Shown here piece by piece: positions 54,201-64,000 of a stretch of 64,000 nucleotides of DNA (position 1 is its first letter; the number at the start of each line of letters is the position of its first letter). This stretch comes from Aquila chrysaetos chrysaetos (taxonomy: Eukaryota > Chordata > Aves > Accipitriformes > Accipitridae). The position numbers and the translations under genes were made by a program. The notes beneath the pieces were generated by a model. The model was not told where the DNA came from. It was given only the letters and a program-made list of their open reading frames with translations, and did not search any database. The stretch is from the NCBI RefSeq assembly GCF_900496995.4, contig NC_044024.1:16122698-16186697 (forward strand), in the 5' to 3' direction.

Positions 54201-57200
54201 TTAACTTCTGTCATGCAGATGCAGATGACTAAATAGCACTTGTTTCTGTTAAAACTATATAGAAAAATCATCTCACTGAGTTTTGTCCTCAAGATAGACT
54301 ATACTTCCGCACATTTACTTTGTCTATGCAGTCACTGTATATTCCAAGGGAGTATTTGGCAGGCTGTGTACTCAAGAAAGTAAATATAGTTCAGCCATTA
54401 CAGATGCAAATGTGTGCTTCTATGAAGACACTCAATTCCACAATGGGTCTGAATTAGGCCACAGATTTAGGAGGATGACTTGAAATCCTGTAATCTGCCT
54501 GTTCCTTCAGCTTGAATAGAAATAGCATGGCAGACAGGCACTGCTCAGTATTAATCAGAATTCTATTATGAGACAAGTGAAGAGGTCACCACATCCAGTG
54601 CTCAGTATTGTATGCCCCAGTATAATACCAGGATTCTCCACTTCAGCCCACATAACCAGCACCTCCTTCCGGCTGCACCAACATAATGTCTAAAGTACAA
54701 CCTGAAACTTCCTTGATGCGTGACTATTTTAAGTACTCGGACTTAATACTGGTCTTGTGTACCTCTGCTACTATAAATGCCTTCAGTTTGACTATCTGGA
54801 CAAGAATGCCTTCTGCAAATACACACACCCCAGATACTTAGATATCACTGATGTGACTCACAGGAGCATTCAATTGCTTGTTTCTTTCATGGATATAGTT
54901 AAATGCTTTCAACAAGTAGGGTCTCACTGTTGAGGTCAACCACTGACATCAAGTACATCCTTGCAGTAAATATCAGTTTATAACTCATGTGAGAGAGAAT
55001 TTAGTATGGTTGATACTGGTAGAGATCACCACTGGTGAAGATTATCAAGTAAACGCAGTCATCTAAAGCTAATGCCTCTTAGAGCTACATTTGGGCCAAA
55101 GAGGAATGAAATATCACAAAATGTATGGAAAAGCATTCTCAGAGCAAAGCATAATGCAGCAACTTTGTGTATAACGAATATATTCAAAAGAAGTTACTCC
55201 CCTCTTAACCCAATAAGTCATGCTTTGTTTGCAAGTTCATATGAAGATTAGCAGGGTTTATAAGGAAATAATGAGAAGTCAGGTCTCCTATCAGCCAAAA
55301 GTATCTAGAGCCTGTCTAAATGCCTCTGTACTCATGGGACTTACTTCATCACTAAACAGGACTACCCACAAGCATAAACCTGACAAGACAACTGGATAAT
55401 CATTAATGCATGTGCCTGAAAGCTTATTCAGTTTTGTTTTTTTCTAAAATATTTAGCATTAGATCAAGGAAGTTTGTTGGTAACACCTTAACAGGCCAAT
55501 TTTGTGATACCTAAACAGCTTAGAAGTCCTACTGCTTGGGAGCAGAGAAAGCTTTTGCAAAACTGTAACCCAGTGCAAAGGTAATCAAAGGTGCTCAGAT
55601 TTGATAGTGTTTGACAAATAACACTGCTCAGCACACAACAGATGCTACAGATTTTTCCATTCTTCAGAACCTGATTTTTGCTACCTCAAAATTTTTCCAC
55701 GTGCTTTTTTGTAACACCCCCTCCCCCCCAAGGGTTACAAAACCTCTTCCCACACAAAATTTGGGCAGTTCACATTGCAGCCCTCTGATTTTAGAAGCTT
55801 TGCCAGAGCAGTTTCATTCAGCAGGCACAAGGGCAAGTACCACAAAACAAGTTTCCTTAAGCCCTGAAAAGGCTTCATTGCTCATCTTAAGAGAAATTGT
55901 AGGGTACACCGTTCGGAAGATCTCGCGATGTCACAGAAAGGTAGAAGGCTAGTCGTTGCCTCCCTATGACATATCAGTAATCCCACCTACCGTTGTTAGT
56001 ATAAAAGGAATTAACTATGCAATAAAGGACGGAGTTGACACTCACACCATGTGTGTTATCTGTCTCTTCCCTGGTCCGGGCCGACCAGTGATCTAATCGC
56101 GGCACCTTGATATGTAACACTGCTACAGAAATCAAAATAAAGTCAGTGCTACAATACTGGGCTTCCACAGAAGCACAGCCATGAGATACAACGGTAGAGA
56201 ATTCTAGAAAAATAAACTGCTATAGCTCTATTTTGGTCTCTATTTCAGACGATGCATACAAGAATAGAAATGCTTTCTTCTAAACTACCAAAGTTAGCAT
56301 GGTTTAACAAGTTTAGTAGGAGGACAACCCTCTTAGTAACCAGTAAACTAGTGACAAGAAATGGACACAGTTTTGCCAGTTATCTGCAATTTAGAGATAG
56401 CATTCTTATACAGCAGCAAAGGAAGAAATCTTTAAAAAGCCCTGGCATCCCCTGGAGAGGCACTGTGGTCGGCCAAGTTATACTTGTCAAGCCACTCACA
56501 GGGGAAGTTATGAACACAGGCCATCAGGGCACACTATAAGTGTGTATTTATACAGTTCCTGTTGTTCAAAACACTGTTTGACAGACATTCAAGAATTCTT
56601 GCTGTGCAACAGCTTGATTAAAGTTTGATCAGCTTTGTTAACAGAGCAGAAGGAACAACCAGTAAGAGGCATGCTTCCAGATTTTGGATTAAGGGGCAGT
56701 TTGGAAGACAACTTACTTGCAAGTCAGAATGCGCACTACTTCATTCGGCTTGTACAGCTCAATGCACACAACACAGCTATCTCCATCAGGACCAGTTTCC
56801 TAAAGCAGTGAAATGAATTTAGTGTTAAGAGACTTTGAAAGCTTCCTTTGAACTACAGTCAGATTTGCTGCAGACAAAAGGGTCTAGCTAAAGTAATCTA
56901 AAATAACTCCCATATATAATCTTACATAAACACTTTGTGCGGATTACTCATAGTCAAGCTGACACTTCAACAGAAGCATTGAAAATTTAATCCTGTGGTT
57001 TAGCAGTCCATCTGCAAGCCATTGTTGGGTTATTTGAGGCACTACCGTAGAGGTTTTGAAACTGCTACCTCCAGTTTTAGTTACAAAAAGAATAGTCAGG
57101 GAAGCTGATTAGATACACTAGTTTACCTTTAAGCATCCATGCTGGCAAATTAGGACCTCTCACCTCAGCAAGACTACAAGCAAGCAGCTAAAACAATAAT

Positions 57201-57453
57201 CTGATTTATAAGAATGTCCAAATTGAAAAGTCTTGCACCCCAGAAAAGGGCCTAGTCTGAAAAATGAACCATCTCTGCAAGAGACAGTTACAGGCTCAGA
57301 GAGACTTCTGCATCCTGCCCCAGTACCAAGGACCACTCTCTGGGTTCTGTGCAAAGGGTGCGATTACGGGATCAGTCATACCTTGTCCCCTTGCTTCAGG
57401 GTGCGCAGCTGTAACTGTTCAATGGCCTTCTTAGCCCTGGCCTTTAGTTGTCG
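51151..57453 (-). CDS. RNF128: RNF128 (GRAIL), partial: last five coding exons, RING domain and C-terminal tail
   Basis: RNF128 is a type I membrane RING E3 ubiquitin ligase of endosomes. It is known for T-cell anergy and, in frog, for ectoderm patterning. Five exons in matching phase (57382-57453, 56717-56799, 53772-53868, 52755-52923, 51151-51269) give about 180 residues. They include a basic juxtamembrane segment, a RING-H2 domain with all eight zinc ligands (CVVC; CNHLFH; CIDPW; CPMC) and a variable acidic Ser/Glu-rich tail ending [10 protein letters not shown]. The signal peptide, protease-associated domain and membrane span are encoded upstream and were not found up to 64000. The RING is split between two exons by a 2.85-kb intron holding a solo LTR. 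Introns 51270-52754, 52924-53771 and 56800-57381 show nothing else. Its paralogues RNF13, RNF130, RNF149 and RNF150 lack this tail. Confidence 0.95.
52755..52923 (-). CDS. RNF128: RNF128 exon: C-terminal acidic tail
   Basis: The 169-nt exon starts [20 protein letters not shown]. It contains the conserved [17 protein letters not shown] and ends EEHAPSE plus one base. The donor is GTGCGT, less common but valid, and the phase fits the last exon. Confidence 0.94.
53772..53868 (-). CDS. RNF128: RNF128 exon: second half of RING domain
   Basis: The 97-nt exon encodes [20 protein letters not shown] then [12 protein letters not shown]. It completes the RING-H2 ligands, with the conserved Trp of the E2-binding surface (DPW). 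The acceptor is TTCCACCAG and the donor GTAAGC. Confidence 0.96.
55893..55897. repeat. target-site duplication GAAAT, left copy
   Basis: Identical to 56128-56132, directly abutting the LTR's TG. Confidence 0.78.
55898..56127 (+). mobile_element. short solo LTR of an endogenous retrovirus (230 bp), antisense to RNF128
   Basis: It starts TGTAGGGTACACCG and ends ACACTGCTACA, with identical 5-bp flanks GAAAT (55893-55897 and 56128-56132). In correct order it has a TATA box TATAAAAGG at 56000-56008 and a poly(A) signal AATAAA at 56021-56026. A GC-richer R/U5-like end follows. No internal retroviral genes are present, so it is a solo LTR. Its family is not named; the short length and 5-bp duplication leave several avian ERV groups possible. 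Confidence 0.8.
56000..56026 (+). promoter_or_regulatory. LTR core promoter and poly(A) signal
   Basis: TATAAAAGG at 56000-56008 and AATAAA at 56021-56026 are spaced 12 bp apart, as in compact retroviral LTRs. They could still start antisense transcripts in RNF128, but activity is unknown. Confidence 0.65.
56128..56132. repeat. target-site duplication GAAAT, right copy
   Basis: Partner of 55893-55897, directly after the LTR's terminal CA. Confidence 0.78.
56717..56799 (-). CDS. RNF128: RNF128 exon: first half of RING domain
   Basis: The 83-nt exon encodes [20 protein letters not shown] then VVRILTC plus two bases of Asn. It holds zinc ligands C-x2-C and the third Cys. The acceptor is TGCTTTAG and the donor GTAAGT. 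Confidence 0.95.
57382..57453 (-). CDS. RNF128: RNF128 exon: juxtamembrane basic segment
   Basis: The 72-nt, phase-0 exon encodes [20 protein letters not shown] then QGDK. The acceptor is TCTATTACAG and the donor GTATGA. In the family this follows the transmembrane segment on the cytosolic side. Confidence 0.93.
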
Positions 57454-58074
57454 CTGTAATAGAAAGCAGTCCTGGTTAAACACAGTCATTTTTCTCTGAA
57501 GTCATGTTTACTAGTACTTACCAAGGTGCCTACTGCAAGCAGGCACCAGTTTTATAACCCAGATATTATCAAAACAAGCCAAGTAAGCATGACTGTGCTA
57601 TTTAGAGACAACACGAAATGGAGTTTCAGGACATACTGATGTGGTTATTGACTCTGGATGACACACCAAGGCATTTGCATATGCTTTGTTTTTACCTAAC
57701 CTTCTCACAAAGCACAGGAATTTCAAGGGTTTCTTCTTTGAGAAGATACCTTGATCAAATTAAACCTAGCCAAAACAAGTAGAAGCCTTCAAATTGACTT
57801 GGTACAGAAGACCAAACATTGAGTCCAACAATCAGTAATTTTAACTACTCACTTTATGACAACTCCCTGGCACAAACTCACATCCTGATGAAAGACAAGA
57901 TTCTTTGCCAGTCAGCTCAGCTACCACCAAGCTACCCTGAACTAGTCCTCTGCCATGACTGCTTTACAGGGCACACAAACAGCTCAGGAGCCTCCTAGAA
58001 CCAACCACTCCTGTCAAGTGGAAGAATGCAGTTTTACCTCAATATTAGTTCAAAGTAACATGCACAAAGGAAGG

Positions 58075-58094
58075 AAAAAAAAAAAAAAAAAAAA
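58075..58094. repeat. A20 homopolymer
   Basis: Twenty A residues in the RNF128 intron. Confidence 0.8.
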
Positions 58095-59684
58095 GGGCTC
58101 AGAGCTAGTTCTCCCCCTTCCTGCAACAGAAGGTGTGAAACAAATCAAATGACTAGCCCCTGGTGGGTTACAGGGCAGCTTTAATGAAAGCAGAGGAGGA
58201 AGCATTCCCCTTCACGCAATAATTTGCTTGCTGCTGTCAGGATAGCAGGGCAGAGATGAGCAGACAGCAGAAGCCCAGCTTGCCTGGCAACTGTTGCTGT
58301 CCAGCTGTCACTGCAAAGCATTTAATTAGCACAGGAGCCAACATCTCTGTTTAAAGGTCATAGGTTGATGCTTTTCCGCCAACACAAAGAATATGAGTGT
58401 CCTCTCCCTCCCCAGTGTACTTATTGCCTCAGGACACAGAGGCATATCAGGCAGGTCTGGCAGCGCCACCCCAACACAGCACTTATCTTAGTGACACACT
58501 CCACTCAAGTTTTGCAGCTAGCCAAAAACCCTCTTCCTAATTCAGCTGCTCAGTGCACCGTCAGCTTTCCAACATTACTTCCCCTTATGCCTTTTAGTTC
58601 AGTTACAGGAATCTTTTCTGGGATAAAGGTGCAGTGCTGGTGGCACAAGTACAGAAGGAACAAGTGGGTGGAGGGCTGCTGCTGACACCTAACAAACTTG
58701 GCGAGAATTGGTAATTCACATCTGCACAAGATTCCCTGTGCTCAAGCGGTTACTGGCGAACAAGTTGATTTATATGGTCTGCCGGGACCCTATCAAACAG
58801 TTTTGGTGCAAAATGACCTATTTGTATATTGGTGTTGTTTTGGGGTCCTACGGTATAGCATCCACGTGCACACTTTTAGGAGTTTAATAGTTGACAGCTA
58901 TTAACAACTATCAAGGAAGAGATACATACAATCCAAAGGTGACGGATGCAAACAAGTTTTCAGGTATATTTTTTAGGAACAAGAACTAGTCAAGGTTTCT
59001 TTGAAGCTTGTAAAGTTCTTCTGCTGAAGACATCAATATATGTTTCTGTATGTCACTTAAGGTTAACCTCAGAATGATGTTCCCCTTGTCAATGTTTCAG
59101 ACTGAAGCCACAGCGAAGCAGCCACCTACTCATCTCAGTAAATCCTGAGGCCCCCAAAAGTGGGGGCAAGCAAACATGGTAACATCAACAGAGCAGGAAT
59201 GTAGCAATATTAGTACTTCTCACATGCGGCCAGAACTATCTGTCATCGCTACTTGTTATTAATTGAAAACTAAACTTTAGGAATGTACTCCCTCATACAG
59301 TATCTAATCTACACATCTAATGGCAGGCCAAGCTTATTAGACAGGACCCAACTAGCTGTATTGTTAATAATTTACTGAAACAATATTTTAAGTTTTGCCT
59401 GGGCACATGTTTAATTGCTCTTCGAGAAATGCACCAATGGCAAAGTCACCTTTAACATTGATTTTGGTAAGTACAGCAAAACACCCCTCCAGGGGGATGG
59501 AGGAACATTGCAAGAGGAAGCTTTTTATTGAATAGCCTACCAGGAGATCCAGGATACTCGAGCTTGGAATGTCAAAGCATTTTGTGAAGCCAAGTTTTTC
59601 AAGCAAACATTAAATGTTAATGACATTAAAAGTCTAAAAGCCCCAACCCAGCAACTCTACAAAAAATAGCTAAGTTGAGGCAGG

Positions 59685-59700
59685 AAAAAAAAAAAAAAAA
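59685..59700. repeat. A16 homopolymer
   Basis: Sixteen A residues followed by GAAAGAAAAAAG. Confidence 0.78.
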
Positions 59701-62700
59701 GAAAGAAAAAAGCAACAAGATACACAAAACAGGTCAGGTCCCAGCTCCTATCCAAGCTCTGGCATGCTGAAGTAGAGAGGTACCCAACTGGGAAAACTAG
59801 GTTTGCTATTGCTTAGTCCTCAGTCTTCCCTAATCCAATGCTGCTGATTTTATCTCCAACCCTTTCTGCATAAGGATGCCTTCCCGGCACCCCACGAGCA
59901 GAGTCATGGCAATGGAGACCGGCAAGCCCTAAAGGAGGGCAGGAATTCCTGCTTTTCTCCTTCCTGTAAGCTAAGGAAGTTCTTCCCCACAGGTAGCTAC
60001 TGCCATGAAGCCAGTTTTGAGTTGTGGAAAGTTGAGCAACTCACCTCCTCCAAAGCCATTAATTAGGTCATTTCTCAGCTGCAACATCTAATCTTTACGA
60101 AATCATTGGAAGTGAAGAGTTGAGCTTAAATTAGAAACCAGGCCACAGATAATAATGCAAAATGGGCAGTGATGTTACAAAAGGTTAATATATTGAGGAA
60201 CTGAATTTGCCCGTTGCTCTGCTGACTAGAAAGGTAGCAAGCCACCTGCCACACTTGCCTTGTTTTTCCACCTTCTTGCTCACAGACCTCACGATGCAGT
60301 AAGAGATCACAGAGGTGGGGACTTGAATTTCAAACCCAAAAGAAAATATGCATTCAGATAAGAACTAGCAGGTTGTAAACAGTTTAGCTGGCTAGCTCAT
60401 CAGGAAAAAGCTACTTTATTTTTACTCACAATTAGGACAGATGTGCTACTAAACTTACATTTTAGCTTGGACCACAAGACAACATGACTGGTTCTTCTCA
60501 ATAGTCACTCAACTTTTTAAAGAAACACTCTGCACAGTTTTACATTACTGACTTGTATCCAAATCCTGCTCAAGCTGAGTGAGAGAGAGCTGCTGCCTTC
60601 AAGAAAAGTCTGCAGAGGAGAACATGTTTAAAACCTGAGTTATATATGATCAAGCCATCCAGAAAAAGTGCCTTCACCAGAAGAAGCAAGTAGTCATACC
60701 AAGAAGTACAGAAGCTGTATTGGCAAACGGCAAAGTTTAAAGGCACTCAACGGCCTGACTGTCTATAAAACAAGAGATTGCTTCAGAAAGCACTGAAGTC
60801 TGACAATTTTTCCCAAGCTAAAAGAAAAGTAAAAACATATTGCCAATATGGTAATACTAGGAAGCCATCCAATTCAAGCTGGGGTTCCTACTAGTTCCGT
60901 GCATGAATGAAACACACATCTAGCCAGGCTTTTGTTTTCAAGAAGCCTTTGCAGAAGAGACAAAACATCTAGCAAATGGTCTCCCCTCTTTCTGTTCTAC
61001 CCCTTAGCAAGCAAGTTGGACTCAAGCTTCATTGCCCTTTTCAGTCCAGAGCAAGAACTCTCCTGGGACAGTGGCTCAGTCCACAAGAGCAAGACAAATA
61101 TTGAGGAACCTGAACATACAAGAGGCAAGCTGCAGAGCATCATTATCACATATCACAATTAGCTCATCATAGCACTCTGCAGAGCAATTCAAAAGTGTTC
61201 GTTTTGGTTCAAGTGGTAGATTGGCACTTTAAAAGACTGCTCACACAATAGCAATATAATCCCACAGGGAAGGTCAAAAAAGCAGACAGATACTTTGAAG
61301 AGCAGTAACGCTGGGTTGAGATGCATTCAGAACAGCAGTTCACTTCTGAAAAAGGGAAAACTTGTAATACTTAACTATCAACACACTTGACTGCTTCCTA
61401 AAGACACCTCCCAAAACAATGTATAGCCCTTCAACGCCTGTGCAATAAAAGAGACAAAACACACTCCTTTACTCCACCAAGTAACACACTGAAGTCCAGG
61501 CAATCCAAGTTTCCAAAGGGCTGAACAATGACAGGAAAGGTGCCCATGCAGCATGCAAGCTGATCAGTTGTTTGACTAATATTTAGTATTTCACGGAGCC
61601 AAAGCCAAAGTCTCAAACTTTGGATATACACTGAAGATCCAATCAGCCGGCTAACAGGGAACACTATAGCATCACCTTTTAGTAGTTCACCTTCACTAAC
61701 AAGAACTTTCTTGTTATTCTTTGCTTATCTAATCATTGTGAGGTCAGTTTTTAGATGCCATAGTATAAAAACAATTGAAAGCGACTCTGGATCGTCTTGA
61801 GTTTCACTTTTACAAAATAGTACATTTTTACCCCCTGAGAGCAGAAAAGCTTTCTTCTATTCTTATACTCTATAAAGCACTTTTTAAGGCTTCTTGATTT
61901 CAGTTCAGCTGAAATCATGTGGAACTGGCATGTCATTTATCAATGCTATTTTTCAATCTACAGTAAACTCCTTGTGCACACAGAGCCCAAGATAGGTGAA
62001 GGTGCTAGCCAAGCAGACTGGATTTTCCCAGTACCATCTACCATGGAGGCATTAACAACATTTGTGGCTTGTTGAAAGCCTGATAGTTCAGAATAGAGCT
62101 GGACTTTGACAACTGCTCTGTTAAATACCTTCAAAGGAGGAAAAATTTTCATGTGATTTGATAAACAGTGTCTTTTGCAGACCAGCTTCTAGGGCACACA
62201 GTTTTTTCCTGCCCAGGTTTGTTTAGCATTAAACGGAGTTCTCACACTAGGGTAGATGGCAGGGAATGAAAGAGGGAATTCAGCAGCAGGAGACAGTGTG
62301 CATCTCTGTCCACAGATGTCAGCAAGAGGACAGCATCAAGTTACAGAGCTCTAGGCCATCCCTCATGAAAGGTACTACAGAGGCAGCTCCGTATGACATC
62401 CAGGAGTAGCAATGCTACATCTCCCAGGCAGATGACAACTTCCAATACCACTCTTCCGACTATTCCCTTATCGTATCCTCACGCCACTTCCAGGTGTGGC
62501 ATAACCCCAGAACATGCAAAGAGGCTAAAACAAAGCACTTAAAGGAGGTGTAGTCCAGGAGTTGAGGCAGACACAGCTTAGAAGAGGCACAAACACAGTC
62601 TGGCTCGCTGTTAGATCTCTAGTCTCAGTAAGGATATAGCCAGCTGACCATCATCCACAAGGTTACACTTAGACAACAGGATTTCAGAACAAACCAGACT

Positions 62701-64000
62701 GAGTTAGGTTCTGTGATTACTAGAGAGAACCCGGCATTCAACTCTGGCCAATATTTGAACCCATTCAACTCCAGGAATATTGCTGTCATTCACCTTAGCT
62801 AGTCTCTCTGCCTGCCAAGAACAACGATGCTTCTGCGTGTTAACATTTTAAAGAAGCCAGTCCTAAAATGTTACAGAAGCCTGAAACTGGCCTGGATTTG
62901 AACACCTGTGTCCAACTTCTAGCTTCATCAGCTTATTTCAGAAGAATCTTGCTCAAGAGGCCTGAAAATCTCCAGGACAGCAGAGCAGCTCAGTAGGGCA
63001 GGTCATCTGCGATGGCAGAGAAATCTGTCACTTCTTCAACTATTTAACCAGTGATCCAGAGATAATTCACGTACTCTGAGCCCAGCTAGAGTGAGATGCT
63101 CGTGCTATTGCTGTCTGTAGGAGAGAACTCTGTAACAACTCTTCTTTCAGAGTTCAGGTAGCTCCCGCAAGAAGCACTGCAAATACCAATGGTCTCCTTT
63201 GCAACACAGCTCTAAGAGCAAGGCTGAAGTAAGTACTTGCATCTGAGCCACTCAGATCCTGTTCCTGCTGCTGCCCATCACCTTTGACAGATGTCATGCC
63301 AGGACTTTATTCTCACTTTTAAGGCATTTGGTTAAGCCCTGAAGTAGCAGGTATAAGGCGGGTCTGATCAGACTGAAGACAAAGCTGTAAGCGTTAGTCC
63401 TATCAGCTGATCAGATTATTGCACAGAAGAGAGTTACTTGGAAACTTAACTCATTAGCAACTCCCTGCCTGCAGTTTAAAAAGAACACAATTAAACAGTG
63501 CTTTTTTTCAATTCCTAATTGAGGCTGTCACTGCAATTCTCATAAGGCTTTCAGTCAGAAAGCAGCTTTCAACAAGCAGCAGCTTCCCAATTTGTGGTCT
63601 ACAGAAAGGCGGCCAAAGTCTTGCACCATTTTGCAGACACATTTGCAGTCATGTCTCGCATTACAGCTAGCACATAGGCAGTGCTACATGGGAAGTGTGA
63701 GGGTCAGCTAAAAGCAGTTTAGGTCTCTCACCGCCTCCAATACATCCGCATTACGGCTGCACTGCAGTTCAGGGAGTAAAATTTATAGGAGACAAAGTTA
63801 GCTAAACATGATCAGTTGCTTTCTCCAGACTGTTTACTTTCTGCCATTTCTTTGGAAAGTTTTAAGCTGCTTAAAGATACATCTCTTAGCATTTTAAAGA
63901 TCACACTCTCTCCTTCCTGTGGAACGAACAAATTCAGTAATTTTGGTGCTCAACAAGTATTTTGCCTTAAAGATCCACAGCATGGAGGCTCAAGGGTATA

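Larger units (their letters stand above)
53869..56716. other. RNF128 intron splitting the RING domain
   Basis: A 2.85-kb intron. It holds a solo LTR at 55898-56127 and otherwise unique AT-rich sequence with no recognised gene. Confidence 0.7.
57454..64000. other. RNF128 intron (continues beyond the window)
   Basis: 6.5 kb with no recognised exon. I looked for the RNF128 transmembrane and protease-associated exons on the minus strand and did not find them. Homopolymers occur at 58075-58094 (A20) and 59685-59700 (A16). Some alternative first exon could lie here unseen. Confidence 0.65.

Noticed and set aside
57454..64000. Search for upstream RNF128 exons (protease-associated and transmembrane parts)
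   Set aside because: No minus-strand segment resembles them. They are presumed to lie beyond the window.

Overview
This is nuclear DNA from a vertebrate, almost certainly a bird. The genes are split into short exons with GT-AG introns. The dispersed repeats are CR1 LINEs ending in the avian ATTCTATGATTCT tail, plus retroviral solo LTRs. One LTR is a type I recall as widespread in Neoaves. I see no bacterial, phage, CRISPR or organelle material.

Two genes lie head to tail on the minus strand. TBC1D8B, a GRAM-GRAM-TBC Rab-GAP family protein, is complete. Its 21 coding exons run from an ATG at 43842 in a CpG island to a stop at 3544. The exon lengths add up in phase to 3378 nt (1125 residues), close to human TBC1D8B (about 1120), with no frameshift or stop. 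Upstream of it, RNF128 (GRAIL, a membrane-anchored RING E3 ligase) is partial. Its last five coding exons lie between 57453 and 51151; the protease-associated and transmembrane exons were not found and should lie beyond 64000. The same order, RNF128 then TBC1D8B on one strand, is found at human Xq22.3.

Layout: 1-3543 is TBC1D8B 3' UTR and downstream DNA with no recognisable gene. 3544-43842 is TBC1D8B. Its introns hold an old CR1 remnant (about 9620-10020), a minus-strand CR1 (16941-17880), a plus-strand CR1 with a 341-codon ORF but an altered reverse transcriptase active site (24025-25140), and a 1085-bp solo LTR with 5-bp target duplications (37220-38304). About 43240-44400 is the CpG-island promoter, with two ZNF143/Staf-like sites in opposite orientations. 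44400-49850 is intergenic. About 49850-57453 is the 3' half of RNF128, with a 230-bp solo LTR in the intron that splits its RING domain. 57454-64000 is intron.

TBC1D8B and RNF128 both work in endosomal and membrane trafficking, but nothing here shows that they act together. I found no undescribed system. The most noteworthy points are the paired ZNF143 sites, the two solo LTRs with intact duplications, and the CR1 copy with a long open frame but a mutated catalytic site.
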